This document shows, one piece after another, positions 53,221-62,400 of a DNA stretch of 64,000 nucleotides. Each line of letters starts with the position of its first letter. Position 1 is the stretch's first letter. Made by a program: the position numbers and the translations under genes. The stretch is taken from the NCBI RefSeq assembly GCF_001611795.1, contig NZ_CP015098.1, positions 3,844,001 to 3,908,000 of the forward strand. The letters are read 5' to 3'. The DNA comes from Streptomyces qaidamensis (GTDB lineage: Bacteria > Actinomycetota > Actinomycetes > Streptomycetales > Streptomycetaceae). The notes under the pieces are model-generated. The model was not told the origin of the DNA. It ran no database searches and saw nothing but the letters and a program-made list of their open reading frames with translations.

Positions 53221-54311
53221 CGCGACACCTCCATCTTCGGGGCGGCGTCGGCCGCCGGAGCGGGCTCCACCGGGGCGGCGTCCCGGCGCGGGCCCTTGGG
53301 GCCCTTCGCGCCGAAGACCTTGGCCCGGAACTTCGGGGACTGCAGCAGGCAGACGACGATGACGACGGCGGCCTTGAAGACCAGGTTGGTCTGGGTCGGC
53401 ACGCCGATGGTGTAGATCGTGGTGGTCAGGGTCTGGATGACGAGGGCGCCGACCACCGTGCCGCCGATGGAGAACCGGCCGCCGAGCAGCGAGGTGCCGC
53501 CGATCACCACGGCGAGGATCGCGTCGAGTTCGATCCACAGGCCGGCGTTGTTGCCGTCCGCGGCCGAGGTGTTGGAGCTGATCATCAGGCCCGCGATGCC
53601 CGCGCACAGCGCGCAGAACATGTAGACCATGATCTTGATGCGGGTGGACCTGATGCCGACCAGGCGGCTGGCCTCGGCGTTGCCGCCGACCGACTCGACC
53701 AGCAGGCCGAGCGCCGTGCGGCGGGTCAGCGCCACGGTGACGGCCACCACCGCGGCCACCACGAAGACGGAGAAGGGCAGGGTCAGCCAGTAGCCGCCGC
53801 CGATCAGCTTGTACGGCTCGCTGTTGACGGTGATGATCTGGCCGTCGGTGATCAGCTGGGCGACACCTCGGCCCGCGACCATGATGATGAGGGTCGCGAT
53901 GATGGGCTGGATTCCCATCCTGGCCACCAGGAAGCCGTTCCACAGACCGCAGACGACCGCGGCCACCAGCCCGATGCCCATCGCCAGGAACACCGCGGAC
54001 AGGGTGTTCTGGTCGGCCTGGTCGCTGATGTACGAACAGGTCAGGGCGCCGGTGATGGCGACCACGGCACCGACGGAGAGGTCGATGCCGCCGGTGGCGA
54101 TGACCAGCGTCATGCCGACCGCGACCAGGATCAGCGGTGAGCCGAACAGCACGATGGAGACGAGGCTGCCGTAGAGGTGGCCGTCCGTCATGTTGATCGA
54201 GAAGAAGTCGGGCGTGAAGGGGACGTTGACGAGCAGCAGGGCGATCAGGACCGCGACCGGCCAGAACAGGTGGTGATGCGTCAGTGCTCGCCAGCGGGAG
54301 GTGGTGGTCAC
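53217..54311 (-). CDS. Sugar ABC transporter permease, YtfT-like
   Basis: A 364-residue permease with VIATGGIDLSVGAVVAITGA, NGFLVARMGIQPIIATLI and VVIGGTSLLGGRFSIGGTVV, all standard for the family. A 30-residue charged tail (GPKGPRRDAAPVEPAPAAD) follows the last helix. The GTG start overlaps the ATPase stop as GTGA. Transports a monosaccharide, probably arabinose or galactofuranose, judging by nearby enzymes. Confidence 0.9.
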   Translation of the reverse strand: MTTTSRWRALTHHHLFWPVAVLIALLLVNVPFTPDFFSINMTDGHLYGSLVSIVLFGSPLILVAVGMTLVIATGGIDLSVGAVVAITGALTCSYISDQADQNTLSAVFLAMGIGLVAAVVCGLWNGFLVARMGIQPIIATLIIMVAGRGVAQLITDGQIITVNSEPYKLIGGGYWLTLPFSVFVVAAVVAVTVALTRRTALGLLVESVGGNAEASRLVGIRSTRIKIMVYMFCALCAGIAGLMISSNTSAADGNNAGLWIELDAILAVVIGGTSLLGGRFSIGGTVVGALVIQTLTTTIYTIGVPTQTNLVFKAAVVIVVCLLQSPKFRAKVFGAKGPKGPRRDAAPVEPAPAADAAPKMEVSR

Positions 54312-55846
54312 TGGTGTTCTCCGCTCGCGATGGTTTCGAGGATCCTGCTGGTGGTGATCTCCGGCCCGTTGGTCAGGCGCGCCACCAGCCGGCGGTCGCG
54401 CAGCACTCCGATGGTGTGGCTGAGCCGGAGCACCTCCTCCAGTTCGGCCGCGATGTACAGCACCGACATGCCCTCCTCGGAGAGGGACACCACCAGTTTC
54501 TGGATCTCCGTCTTGGCGCCGATGTCGATGCCGCGCGTCGGCTCGTCCAGGATCAGCAGCTTGGGCTGGGTGATCAGCCAGCGGGCGAGCAGTACCTTCT
54601 GCTGGTTGCCGCCGCTGAGCCGGCCCACGCGGGCCTCCGGGTCTGCGGGGCGGATGTCCAGCGCCTTGATGTACCTGGCGACGAGTTCGTCGCGCTGGGA
54701 GGCCGGGATGGGCCGGGTCCAGCCGCGGGCCGCCTGGAGGGCGAGGATGATGTTCTCGCGCACCGTCAGGTCGGGGACCAGGCCCTCGCTCTTGCGGTTC
54801 TCCGAGCAGAACGCCACACCGGCCGCGATGGCGTCGTTCGGGGCGCTCATCGAGACCTGCTTGCCGCCGATGGTCACCTTGCCGCTGTCGGGCGTATCGG
54901 CTCCGAACAGCAGCCGGGCGAGTTCGGTGCGGCCCGATCCCAGCAGGCCGGCGAGGCCGAGCACCTCGCCCTTGTTGATCTGCAGGTCGAAGGGGGCGAT
55001 CCCGCCGGTGCGGCCGAGCCCCTCGGCCTTGACCAGGGTTTCGCCGACGTCGGTGTGCATCTGGTGCTCGTGCAGTTCCTCGAGCTGGTCCAGGGCCTTG
55101 CCGATCATCAGCTCGATCAGCCCGACCTGGTCGAGGTCGCGGACCAGGTGCTCGCCGACCAGGGTGCCGTTGCGCAGGACGGTCATGCGGTCGCAGACCT
55201 CGTAGATCTGGTCGAGGAAGTGCGACACGAACAGGATCGCGACGCCCTCGTCCCTCAACTGCCGCATGAGGCGGAACAGTTCGAGGACCTCGTCGCGGTC
55301 GAGGCTGGAGGTCGGCTCGTCGAGGACCAGCACCTTGGTGCCGAGTCCCGTGCCGTCCCGGTCCCCGGTGCCCACCGACCGTACGATCGCGACCAGTTGC
55401 TGCACGGCCAGCGGATACGAGGACAGCGGCGCGGAGACGTCGATGTCGAGTCCGAGCCGGTCGACCAGCTCCGCCGCCTCCTTGCGCATCCGCTTCCACT
55501 GGATGCGGCCGGCGCGGGTGGGTTCGCGTCCGATGAAGATGTTCTCCGCCACCGACAGGTTGGGGCAGAGGTTGACCTCCTGGTAGACCGTGCTGATGCC
55601 GGCCTGTTGCGCCTGGAGCGGGCTGCCGAACCGTACGGACTCGCCGTCCAGGGTGATGGCGCCGCCGTCCAGGGTGTAGACGCCCGTCAGCACCTTGATG
55701 AGGGTGGACTTCCCCGCACCGTTCTCGCCCATCAAGGCGTGGATCTCGCCGGGGAAGAGCCGGAAGTCGACGCCCGACAGAGCCCGTACCCCCGGAAACT
55801 CTTTGACTATGCCCGTCATCTCCAGGACGGGCCGCGGCTCTGCCAT
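54308..55846 (-). CDS. Sugar ABC transporter ATP-binding protein, YtfR-like (two ATPase domains)
   Basis: A 512-residue fused ATPase. First domain: Walker A GENGAGKST (about residue 40), SYPLAVQQLVAIVRS as signature region, Walker B KVLVLDEPTSSL. Second domain: GLLGSGRTELARLLFG in place of a canonical P-loop, LSGGNQQKVLLARWL signature, LLILDEPTRGID. The degenerate second P-loop is normal in this family. ATG 55846 follows GAGGAG. It powers import of the sugar captured by the lipoprotein upstream. Confidence 0.93.
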   Translation of the reverse strand: MAEPRPVLEMTGIVKEFPGVRALSGVDFRLFPGEIHALMGENGAGKSTLIKVLTGVYTLDGGAITLDGESVRFGSPLQAQQAGISTVYQEVNLCPNLSVAENIFIGREPTRAGRIQWKRMRKEAAELVDRLGLDIDVSAPLSSYPLAVQQLVAIVRSVGTGDRDGTGLGTKVLVLDEPTSSLDRDEVLELFRLMRQLRDEGVAILFVSHFLDQIYEVCDRMTVLRNGTLVGEHLVRDLDQVGLIELMIGKALDQLEELHEHQMHTDVGETLVKAEGLGRTGGIAPFDLQINKGEVLGLAGLLGSGRTELARLLFGADTPDSGKVTIGGKQVSMSAPNDAIAAGVAFCSENRKSEGLVPDLTVRENIILALQAARGWTRPIPASQRDELVARYIKALDIRPADPEARVGRLSGGNQQKVLLARWLITQPKLLILDEPTRGIDIGAKTEIQKLVVSLSEEGMSVLYIAAELEEVLRLSHTIGVLRDRRLVARLTNGPEITTSRILETIASGEHQ

Positions 55847-55879
55847 GGCAGCGCTCCTCGTGAATGGTCCAGGTCCGCG

Positions 55880-55923
55880 GGGAGCCTCCCGGCCGAGGGA
55901 TGTCGGCCCGGCCGGAGGCTCCC
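55880..55923 (-). promoter_or_regulatory. Intercistronic stem-loop between binding protein and ATPase genes
   Basis: GGGAGCCTCC pairs with GGAGGCTCCC, with inner GGCC/GGCC pairing. Such hairpins let operons make more binding protein than membrane and ATPase subunits, by partial termination or mRNA protection. Confidence 0.6.
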
Positions 55924-55941
55924 GCCGGTGGGGACGGTCGG

Positions 55942-56943
55942 TCAGTACTTGCGGGTGGGGAGCGCGTCCTTGGCCTGGTCCTGCATGAAGTCGCTCTCCT
56001 TGGTCTTGATCCAGCGTTCGACCGTCTCGCCGTCCTTGACCTTCTTCACGACCTCCATCAGCTGCGGGCCGAGCAGCGGGTTGCACTCGACGATGGCGTT
56101 GATCTTGCCTTCGGACATGGCGACGAAGCCGTCCTTCACGCCGTCGATGGAGACGATGAGGATGTCCTTGCCGGGCTTCTTGCCGGCCGCCTCGATGGAC
56201 TGGATGGCGCCGATGGCCATGTCGTCGTTGTGCGCGAAGAGCACGTTGATGTCCGGGTTGGACTGGAGGAAGGCCGCCATGACCTGCTTGCCGCCGGCCC
56301 GGGTGAAGTCACCGGTCTGGCTGACGACGACCTTCCAGTCGTCCGCGTGGTCCGCCTCCATGACCTCCTTGAAGCCCTTGGCGCGCTCGATCGCGGGGGC
56401 GGCGCCGGTGGTGCCCTCCAGCTGGGCGATCTTCACGGCGCCCTTGTGGCCGGCCTTCTCCAGGACCTTCTCCAGGATCTTGGCGGCGCGGCGGCCCTCG
56501 TCCGTGAAGTCGGAGCCCACCAGGGTCACGAACAGGGAGTCGTCGGAGGTCTCGACGGAGCGGTCGGTGAGGACCACCGGGATCTTCGCGGCCTTGGCCT
56601 CCTTGAGCACCGCGTCCCAGCCCGTGACGACCACCGGCGAGAAGGCGATGACGTCGACCTTCTGCGCGATGTAGTTGCGGATCGCGGAGATCTGGTTCTC
56701 CTGCTTCTGCTGGGCGTCGGAGAACTTGAGGGTGTAACCCGCCTCCTTCGCGGCCGACTTCACCGAATCGCTGTTGGCGGTGCGCCAGCCGCTCTCCGAG
56801 CCGACCTGGGAGAAGCCGAGGGTGATCGCCTTGCTGCCGCCTGCGGAGGCGGAAGAGGCGCCGTCCTCCTTGGCGCAGGCCGCGAGTCCGGTCGCAGCCG
56901 CCACACCGACCGCGGCGGTGAGGAAGTTTCTTCTGTTGAGCAT
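55942..56943 (-). CDS. Sugar-binding lipoprotein of the ABC transporter, YtfQ-like
   Basis: A 333-residue protein. A Tat-like or Sec signal MLNRRNFLTAAVGVAAATGL with lipobox LAAC (Cys about 23) anchors it outside the membrane. A periplasmic-binding-protein type I fold follows: ITLGFSQVGSESGWRTANSD and VLFAHNDDMAIGAIQSIEAA. The GSESGWR stretch is like galactofuranose-binding YtfQ. First gene of the transporter operon; an operator-like palindrome lies about 108 bases upstream. Confidence 0.93.
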   Translation of the reverse strand: MLNRRNFLTAAVGVAAATGLAACAKEDGASSASAGGSKAITLGFSQVGSESGWRTANSDSVKSAAKEAGYTLKFSDAQQKQENQISAIRNYIAQKVDVIAFSPVVVTGWDAVLKEAKAAKIPVVLTDRSVETSDDSLFVTLVGSDFTDEGRRAAKILEKVLEKAGHKGAVKIAQLEGTTGAAPAIERAKGFKEVMEADHADDWKVVVSQTGDFTRAGGKQVMAAFLQSNPDINVLFAHNDDMAIGAIQSIEAAGKKPGKDILIVSIDGVKDGFVAMSEGKINAIVECNPLLGPQLMEVVKKVKDGETVERWIKTKESDFMQDQAKDALPTRKY

Positions 56944-57050
56944 GCTTGATCTCCTTCGTTGAGCCGGCCCGGGGATGGGACTCGGTTGCTGCGGCTTCTG
57001 ACGTTCCGTCGGAAACCAGGGGGGTGATGCCGTTCTGCGGGCCGACCAAC

Positions 57051-57066
57051 GTTCGAAATATTGAAC
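57051..57066. promoter_or_regulatory. Operator-like palindrome before the sugar transporter operon
   Basis: GTTCGAAATATTGAAC, followed by AT. It matches the minus-strand reading of 40009-40024 in GTTCGAAAT and GAACAT, with the same 16-bp size. No local LacI, ROK or GntR regulator is present, so the regulator must be elsewhere. Confidence 0.6.
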
Positions 57067-57711
57067 ATGCGTGGCGCGTGCCGTCAGAGGGTGGTCAGGG
57101 TGGAGTGCGGCCGGGACGGCCGGACGCAGAGGGCGGGGAGCCGGCGAGGTGGTCGGCACCGGAGGAGCAGATCGGCGGGCAGGGGGGATCAGGTAGGGGC
57201 CGGCGAGGTGGTCGTGGCGCTGGTGTCGCCCGGCCGACGCGGGCGATGGGTCCGGGCTCGCTGACGACCGGAGGTGCTCCGGTCGGTCCGCGCCCTCGTT
57301 CCACTCCTCGACGGCTCCAGGAGCAGGGCGCGGCTTCGCTCCGCCACTGTGCAGAGGCCCTGGCGGACCGCGCTCAGCAGAGGTGCCGAGAACTGCGACT
57401 CCGGGGCGCGAACCCGGACCCGGCGGCGTCGCAGGGAGTACGGGCGCTCACTTCGCCCGGCTTTCGCAAGGAGAGGTGCGATCTAATCGTTGGCCGCAAC
57501 CCGCCGGAGAGGTGCTGCTGCGCGCCGGATGTGCCACGGCCGTACCTCCCTCAAGTGGTCAGTGATGGGGAGGTCATATGAGCGCCCGCCGTCCCCCCTG
57601 GTCAAGAGGTTGCGCGAGAAGCAGGCCATCACGTTTGGGTAACGCGGGGCAACGGGCGAGGCGGACTGCCTGCCGGCCCCCGGCGCGAAAGCGCCTTCTA
57701 CGACAGAAATA
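57067..57711. other. Spacer without recognised gene
   Basis: No ORF with coding character is found between the transporter promoter and the promoter at 57712. Purine-rich and GC-rich segments only. Confidence 0.5.
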
Positions 57712-57759
57712 TTGACACTCGGCAGACATGCCCATACTTTCGATCGCCGAACGAAGTAT
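57712..57759 (+). promoter_or_regulatory. Strong HrdB-like promoter with overlapping palindrome, no clear gene
   Basis: TTGACA (57712-57717), a 17-base spacer and TACTTT (57735-57740). The -10 is inside an inverted repeat ATACTTTCG...ACGAAGTAT (57734-57759), a typical repressor position. Downstream, the only short ORF (from 57839) lacks family features and ends at 58009. The original target gene may have been lost. Confidence 0.55.
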
Positions 57760-58164
57760 CGAACTGCGTACGACATCCCGGACGATCGACCCTGCTGACG
57801 GTCCCTCCTTGCACGCTGGTCCGGGTCGGAGCCACGAAATGGGGGCACCGTTAATGACGGCGACAGATCCGGCAGCGCCGCGGTGCGTGCGCCCCGTCCC
57901 CGCCTGCTACCGCCCACGGGACGGGATCGCGAACGCCGGACGCCTCGCGCCCGGCCCACGACACGGCTCGGCTTGGGGCGGCGCCCCTCATCGCACGGTG
58001 CGCACCTGAGGAGCTGGGCATCGGGCGCAGGCTGAGGCTGCACATCCCGATTCAGCTCCGGACGCCGTCTCGCCTGCCATGACCAGCGCATGCCTGGCGA
58101 TCCGCCGTGCCGGCGGGCGCGGACGGGCACGTCGACCGTCTGTGACGCCGGGCGCCCTCGCGAT

Positions 58165-58191
58165 ACGGATTCAGCACATATGAGGCCGGGA
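58165..58191. repeat. 27-bp sequence shared with 38477-38503
   Basis: One mismatch across 27 bp. On the minus strand the adjoining GTGGTTCCCACGTG / TGGGG stretch looks like a single CRISPR-like repeat but stands alone. It lies about 45 bases past the stop of the small gene at 58235. Confidence 0.65.
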
Positions 58192-58234
58192 TGCCCCATG
58201 AACACGTGGGAACCACGGAGGGGTGCTTCCCCGG

Positions 58235-58642
58235 TCAGTAGCGTCCTTGAAGTGCCTTGTGAGCGCCGTACGCTTCGATGAATGCCTGGATCGCCTGCTG
58301 GTTGTCGGCGAAGGATGTGGATCGCCACTTCGCCTTCGTGCCGTCGCTGTAGCTGAGGTCCACCCATACGCTGAGGGTCGCGAAGGAACTGCTGGAGGAG
58401 GTACTCGCGGTCGCCTTCAGGGTGATGTCGGCCAGCTCGTAGAAGTTGACGATCGTCAGCGGCTTGCGTTCGTCCTTGTACTCGATGGCCCCTTCCGGGG
58501 TGATGACCAGCAGCGGGTTCGGATCCTCCGATGTCCCGCGCAGGAAGCCGGACACCTTTCCGCGCTTCTTGGTGAAGACGCGCCAGTTCGCCGGTACGGG
58601 GCCTTGGCGCGCCTGCGTGAGGATGGTTCGCGGATCCGTCAT
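58235..58642 (-). CDS. Hypothetical protein, third gene of the CHAT operon
   Basis: A 135-residue predicted beta-rich protein: VFTKKRGKVSGFLRGTSEDP, then LVITPEGAIEYKDERKPLTI and SFADNQQAIQAFIEAYGAHK. It looks like a small PH-like or similar fold; the family is not recognised. ATG 58642 follows GGAGGTGG. It lies 108 bases from the previous gene, same direction. Confidence 0.65.
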   Translation of the reverse strand: MTDPRTILTQARQGPVPANWRVFTKKRGKVSGFLRGTSEDPNPLLVITPEGAIEYKDERKPLTIVNFYELADITLKATASTSSSSSFATLSVWVDLSYSDGTKAKWRSTSFADNQQAIQAFIEAYGAHKALQGRY

Positions 58643-58750
58643 GCCACCTCCGGTATCTGGCACCGTGCACCTGCGCGACCGTCCAGGACCAAGAAGATTG
58701 TCCGCTTCCTGGCCTGTGTGCGCCACTCGGCGTCCCGCGTGCCGACCGCT

Positions 58751-59419
58751 TCACCCGGCCAGCACGATGGCGTGCGGCGACGGTGCCAGCCGTGCCCGGT
58801 AGCGGCGGATCCCCCAGCTGCGGTGCTCCAGCTCTGCCGCCATCAGCACCTCCGCCGTGTTCAGCCGCCCGGGCACGAGTTCCACCAGCGCGGCCACCGG
58901 ATGGTCGCCCGCCAGCGGGTAGCTCTTGACCCGGCGGAACTCCCACTGCGGGTTCGGCTGGGACGAGCCGTGACCGCGGACGATCCACTCGTCCCTCTCC
59001 GGCCCCGCACCCGGCGGCTTCTCCACGCCCACCTCCAGCACACCCGCGCTGACCGTGAAGCTCATGCCCATGCCGGAGCCGGCGACAGGGCGGGTGCGCT
59101 CCCCGGGGTCGATCAGGCGCGCAACGGGCTGTGCCCGGCCGTCGGGTGTGGACAGTGCCACTCCCAAGGATGCGTGGCGGAACGCGCCTTTGCCCGTCGG
59201 TGTCTCCGGACGGAACGAGCACACCATCAGCAGCTGCCGGAACTCGCGGTCGGGCGTTGCCTTGACGTAGGACGCCCACTCCGCCGGCGCGCCCTCGTGG
59301 TCGGCGGGCAGCACGTCCCAGCCGAACGTGAGCCTGCCGCGCAGCGGTTCGTCGTCTGCCGGGCCGCCGAGTGTGCGCTCCGGCAGGAGTTCGACCTCGT
59401 GCAACCGGACCTCGGTCAT
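58751..59419 (-). CDS. Hypothetical protein coupled to the CHAT gene
   Basis: A 222-residue protein with MTEVRLHEVELLPERTLGGP, FGWDVLPADHEGAP and SWGIRRYRARLAPSPHAIVL. Unrecognised; no signal peptide or TM. The ATG overlaps the CHAT stop by 4 bases, so the two proteins are probably made in fixed ratio and may work together, for example as protease and substrate or regulator. Confidence 0.7.
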   Translation of the reverse strand: MTEVRLHEVELLPERTLGGPADDEPLRGRLTFGWDVLPADHEGAPAEWASYVKATPDREFRQLLMVCSFRPETPTGKGAFRHASLGVALSTPDGRAQPVARLIDPGERTRPVAGSGMGMSFTVSAGVLEVGVEKPPGAGPERDEWIVRGHGSSQPNPQWEFRRVKSYPLAGDHPVAALVELVPGRLNTAEVLMAAELEHRSWGIRRYRARLAPSPHAIVLAG

Positions 59420-62400
59420 GCCACGGCTCCTTCGCTCCGACCGTGCAGGTAGGTGAACGCTCCCCAGTCACGGTAGTGGGGATGCCGGGTGCGGGTGGCG
59501 AGCTGGGCCTCGCGGAAGGCACGCTCCGGGTCCAGGAGATCGTGCGCGATCCGGTGGTGCATGTGGTGGTAGAAGTACGTCGCCGGCTCCGGGCGTACGG
59601 GCCACAGGCATCCGACGACGGCCTGCGCACCGGCGGTGATCAGTGCGGACGGGATGCCCCGGACGTTGTCCCCGCGGTCGAACCGGCCCAGTGCGGACTC
59701 GCACGCGGCGAGGGTGACCAGGCGGACGCCACGCAGGTCGGTCTCCAGGAAGTCGTAGGCGAAGACCCTGCCGTCGTCGTCACGGTCCGGGGTGAGGTGG
59801 AGGCAGTGCAGCCACGGCGCGTCCTGGTCCAGCGTGCCGTGTACGGCGATGTGGATCACATCCGCCGTGGAGAGCTCCGCGAGGAGCCTGTCGCGCGTGG
59901 CCGCGGGACCGGTGACGGCGTCCGTGCCGACCGCGGCGGCGACTTGGCGTGCGTGCTCCTCCAGCGCCGGTTCGGCGTGCAGTCCGTAGGGCACGCCGCC
60001 GTCGGCCGAGGCCAGTACTACCGTGCGGCGCGGCCGTACGGGGCCCGCGGCGGGCGCCAGGGCTTCGAGGCCGGCGATGGTGGTGACCGTCCAGTCGTCG
60101 GCGATCATCCTGTCCCCGGTGCGGCACAGCGGCAGCGGCAGGTAGTGCAGGGCGCCGTGCGGCCAGGCCAGGATCCGGTCCTTGCCCTGGGCCCGCCACT
60201 TGTCCCACAGTCCGCTGCCGCCGAGCGGCAGGTCGCCCGGCTGCCGCAGCAGTCGGCTGCCTTCCGGTGTCACGTCGCCGAACAGCGGGTCGCGTTCGAC
60301 CTCCGTCCGGATCGCCTCGACCCGGTCCGCCACCGGGTGCCGGTCGTCGTTCTCGTCCGCGCCGTCGCCCAGGTGCACGACGAGGTCCCGGCCCTGCCTG
60401 GTGACCGCGAGCAGCACCGCCCCGCCGCTCACGGCGGCGGGCAGGAACCAGGTCAGCAGTACGGTCCGGTCGTCCAGCAGCTCGTGCGCCTTCGCCCAGA
60501 GGCGCCGGTCGTCGATGAGCGGTGCCGAGCGGCGGCTCAGCTCATCGTCGATGAGCGACGAGATGCGCCATCGCACGTTCCGGGCGATCTGCCGGGTGTC
60601 GTGACCGCCGGGACGGCGGTCGGAGTCCAGTGCGCTCAGCAGGGGCGGCGGCCCGCCGGGCCTACCTGGGGAGGTGGCGGGGTCCTCCAGGTCGCGCAGC
60701 CTGCCGAGAAGGTGCTGGATGTGCGCGGGCAGCGCGAGCGGGCCGTCGATCCGCCACCACGCCCCCGACTCCGGCCCCTTGCCCGCCTGGTGCAGTCCGA
60801 GCATCAGGCCCATCGGCAGCGTCTCGGACTCCGCGGTGAGCTGCCAGACCGCCGCATGCACGAGGTCGCGCAGTACCCCGCCGAGTTCGGGCGCGCGGCT
60901 CGTGTCGAAGTTCGGCACGTCCACGAGGATCGCGGACAGCGCCGCCTTGAGTTCATCGCCGTGGAGGTCGCCCACCTGCTGCACGAACGGCACCAGGCTC
61001 GCCCGCGCCAGTTGCTCGAAGCCGAGCGAGGCGTAGCCGAGTGCCGCGTACGTGTAGTAGCCCCACGGGAACGGGACGGGGCCGGCGGCAGGCTCGCCCG
61101 CCTGGGCCGACTGGTAGTACAGGTCCGCCGTCAACAGCCTGGCTTCTTCACTCCGTACGTCGCCCGCCTGCTTCAGGAGGGTCAGCCCCAGCGCCGGCTG
61201 TCCCAGGTCGCGGGCGTGTGCGGCTGTGTGCAGCAACGCCGCCGACCGCTGCGCCGGGGTCCATGACTGCGGGAAATGCGAGGGCCACGAGGGCTGCGTG
61301 GGCCGCGTGGACTGCGAGGGCTGCGGGGACTGCGGGAACGGGGCCGTGAGTGGGCCGTCGGGGCCCGGGCAGTCGGTGGGGTCATCGGGCAGCACGTGGA
61401 GCCGTGCCTCGATCAGCTGCCTGCGGTGGGCTGGGTCCCAGCGGACGTCGAGCTGCTCAGCCCAGGCCAGCACAGTGCGCAGCAGCGGCCGGTCGGCGTT
61501 CTCCCGGGCCAGGTTGACGCCCTGGCTGATCACCTTCGCGGTGACGCCGCTGCCGTGGGCGGTGACGAAATCAGCCAAGGGCGACCCGAAGATCGCCCTG
61601 GGCAACCCGTCGACCAAGGTGGGGGGAATGCCGTCCACCACCCTCAGCAGGAACAGGGCGACATCCGGATCGTCGGCGGTGGACGAGTCGAGCCATGCCG
61701 ACAGCGCGGCGTCCGCGGCGTCCCGGTGAACTCCCTCCTCGTCCGCGAGGATCTGCGCCAGTGACGCCAGGAGCCGGGGCCTTCGCGTCCCGCCGTCCAG
61801 CTCCAGCGCGCGCACCACCAGGTGTCCCGCCTCCGCCAGCAGCCGGGGGGACTCGGCCTGGAAGGGCTCCTCGTCGGTGAACCACGTGCGGTACAGGTCC
61901 GCGTCCAGCCGAGCGGACCAGACGGTACGCAGTCCGCGGGCGTAGTGGTCGGCGGCGAGGTCCTCCGCTCCCCGGGTGGCCATCCGCAACCGGGCCGCGG
62001 CCAGCAACGCGGATTCCAGTTCGGCGGGATCGCTCAGCTTGTCGAGCAGCCGTGCCGCCACCGCGTCGGCCTCCTCGAACACCGTGCGATCGCATCGGTC
62101 CGCCACCACGTGGACGGCCAAGTCGACGGTACGGAGCGCGGCGTCGCGCCAGGCGGCCTCCGCCCTGCAGGCGTCGGCGACCTCGGCGACCAGCCTCCAG
62201 TAGACGTACATGAACTCGGCCGGACCGCGGTGGTCGAGGAACTCGTCCCGGAACAGCGGTTCCACCATCGCCTCGGCGGGCAGGGCCTGCTCCGCGGGTT
62301 CCGCCAGGGCTTGTCGTGTCTGCTCCAGCTCGCGGGCCCGTTGCTTCGCCTGGGGCAACGACAGGATCCGGTCGCACGCGTAGTGCGCCAGCTCCATCAG

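Noticed and set aside
58165..58230. Possible CRISPR array
   Set aside because: Only one repeat-like unit, no spacers and no cas genes in the window; kept only as a weak remark.
57483..59630. 715-codon minus-strand ORF downstream of the transporter region
   Set aside because: Arg/Gly/Pro-rich out-of-frame reading across three real genes and a spacer.
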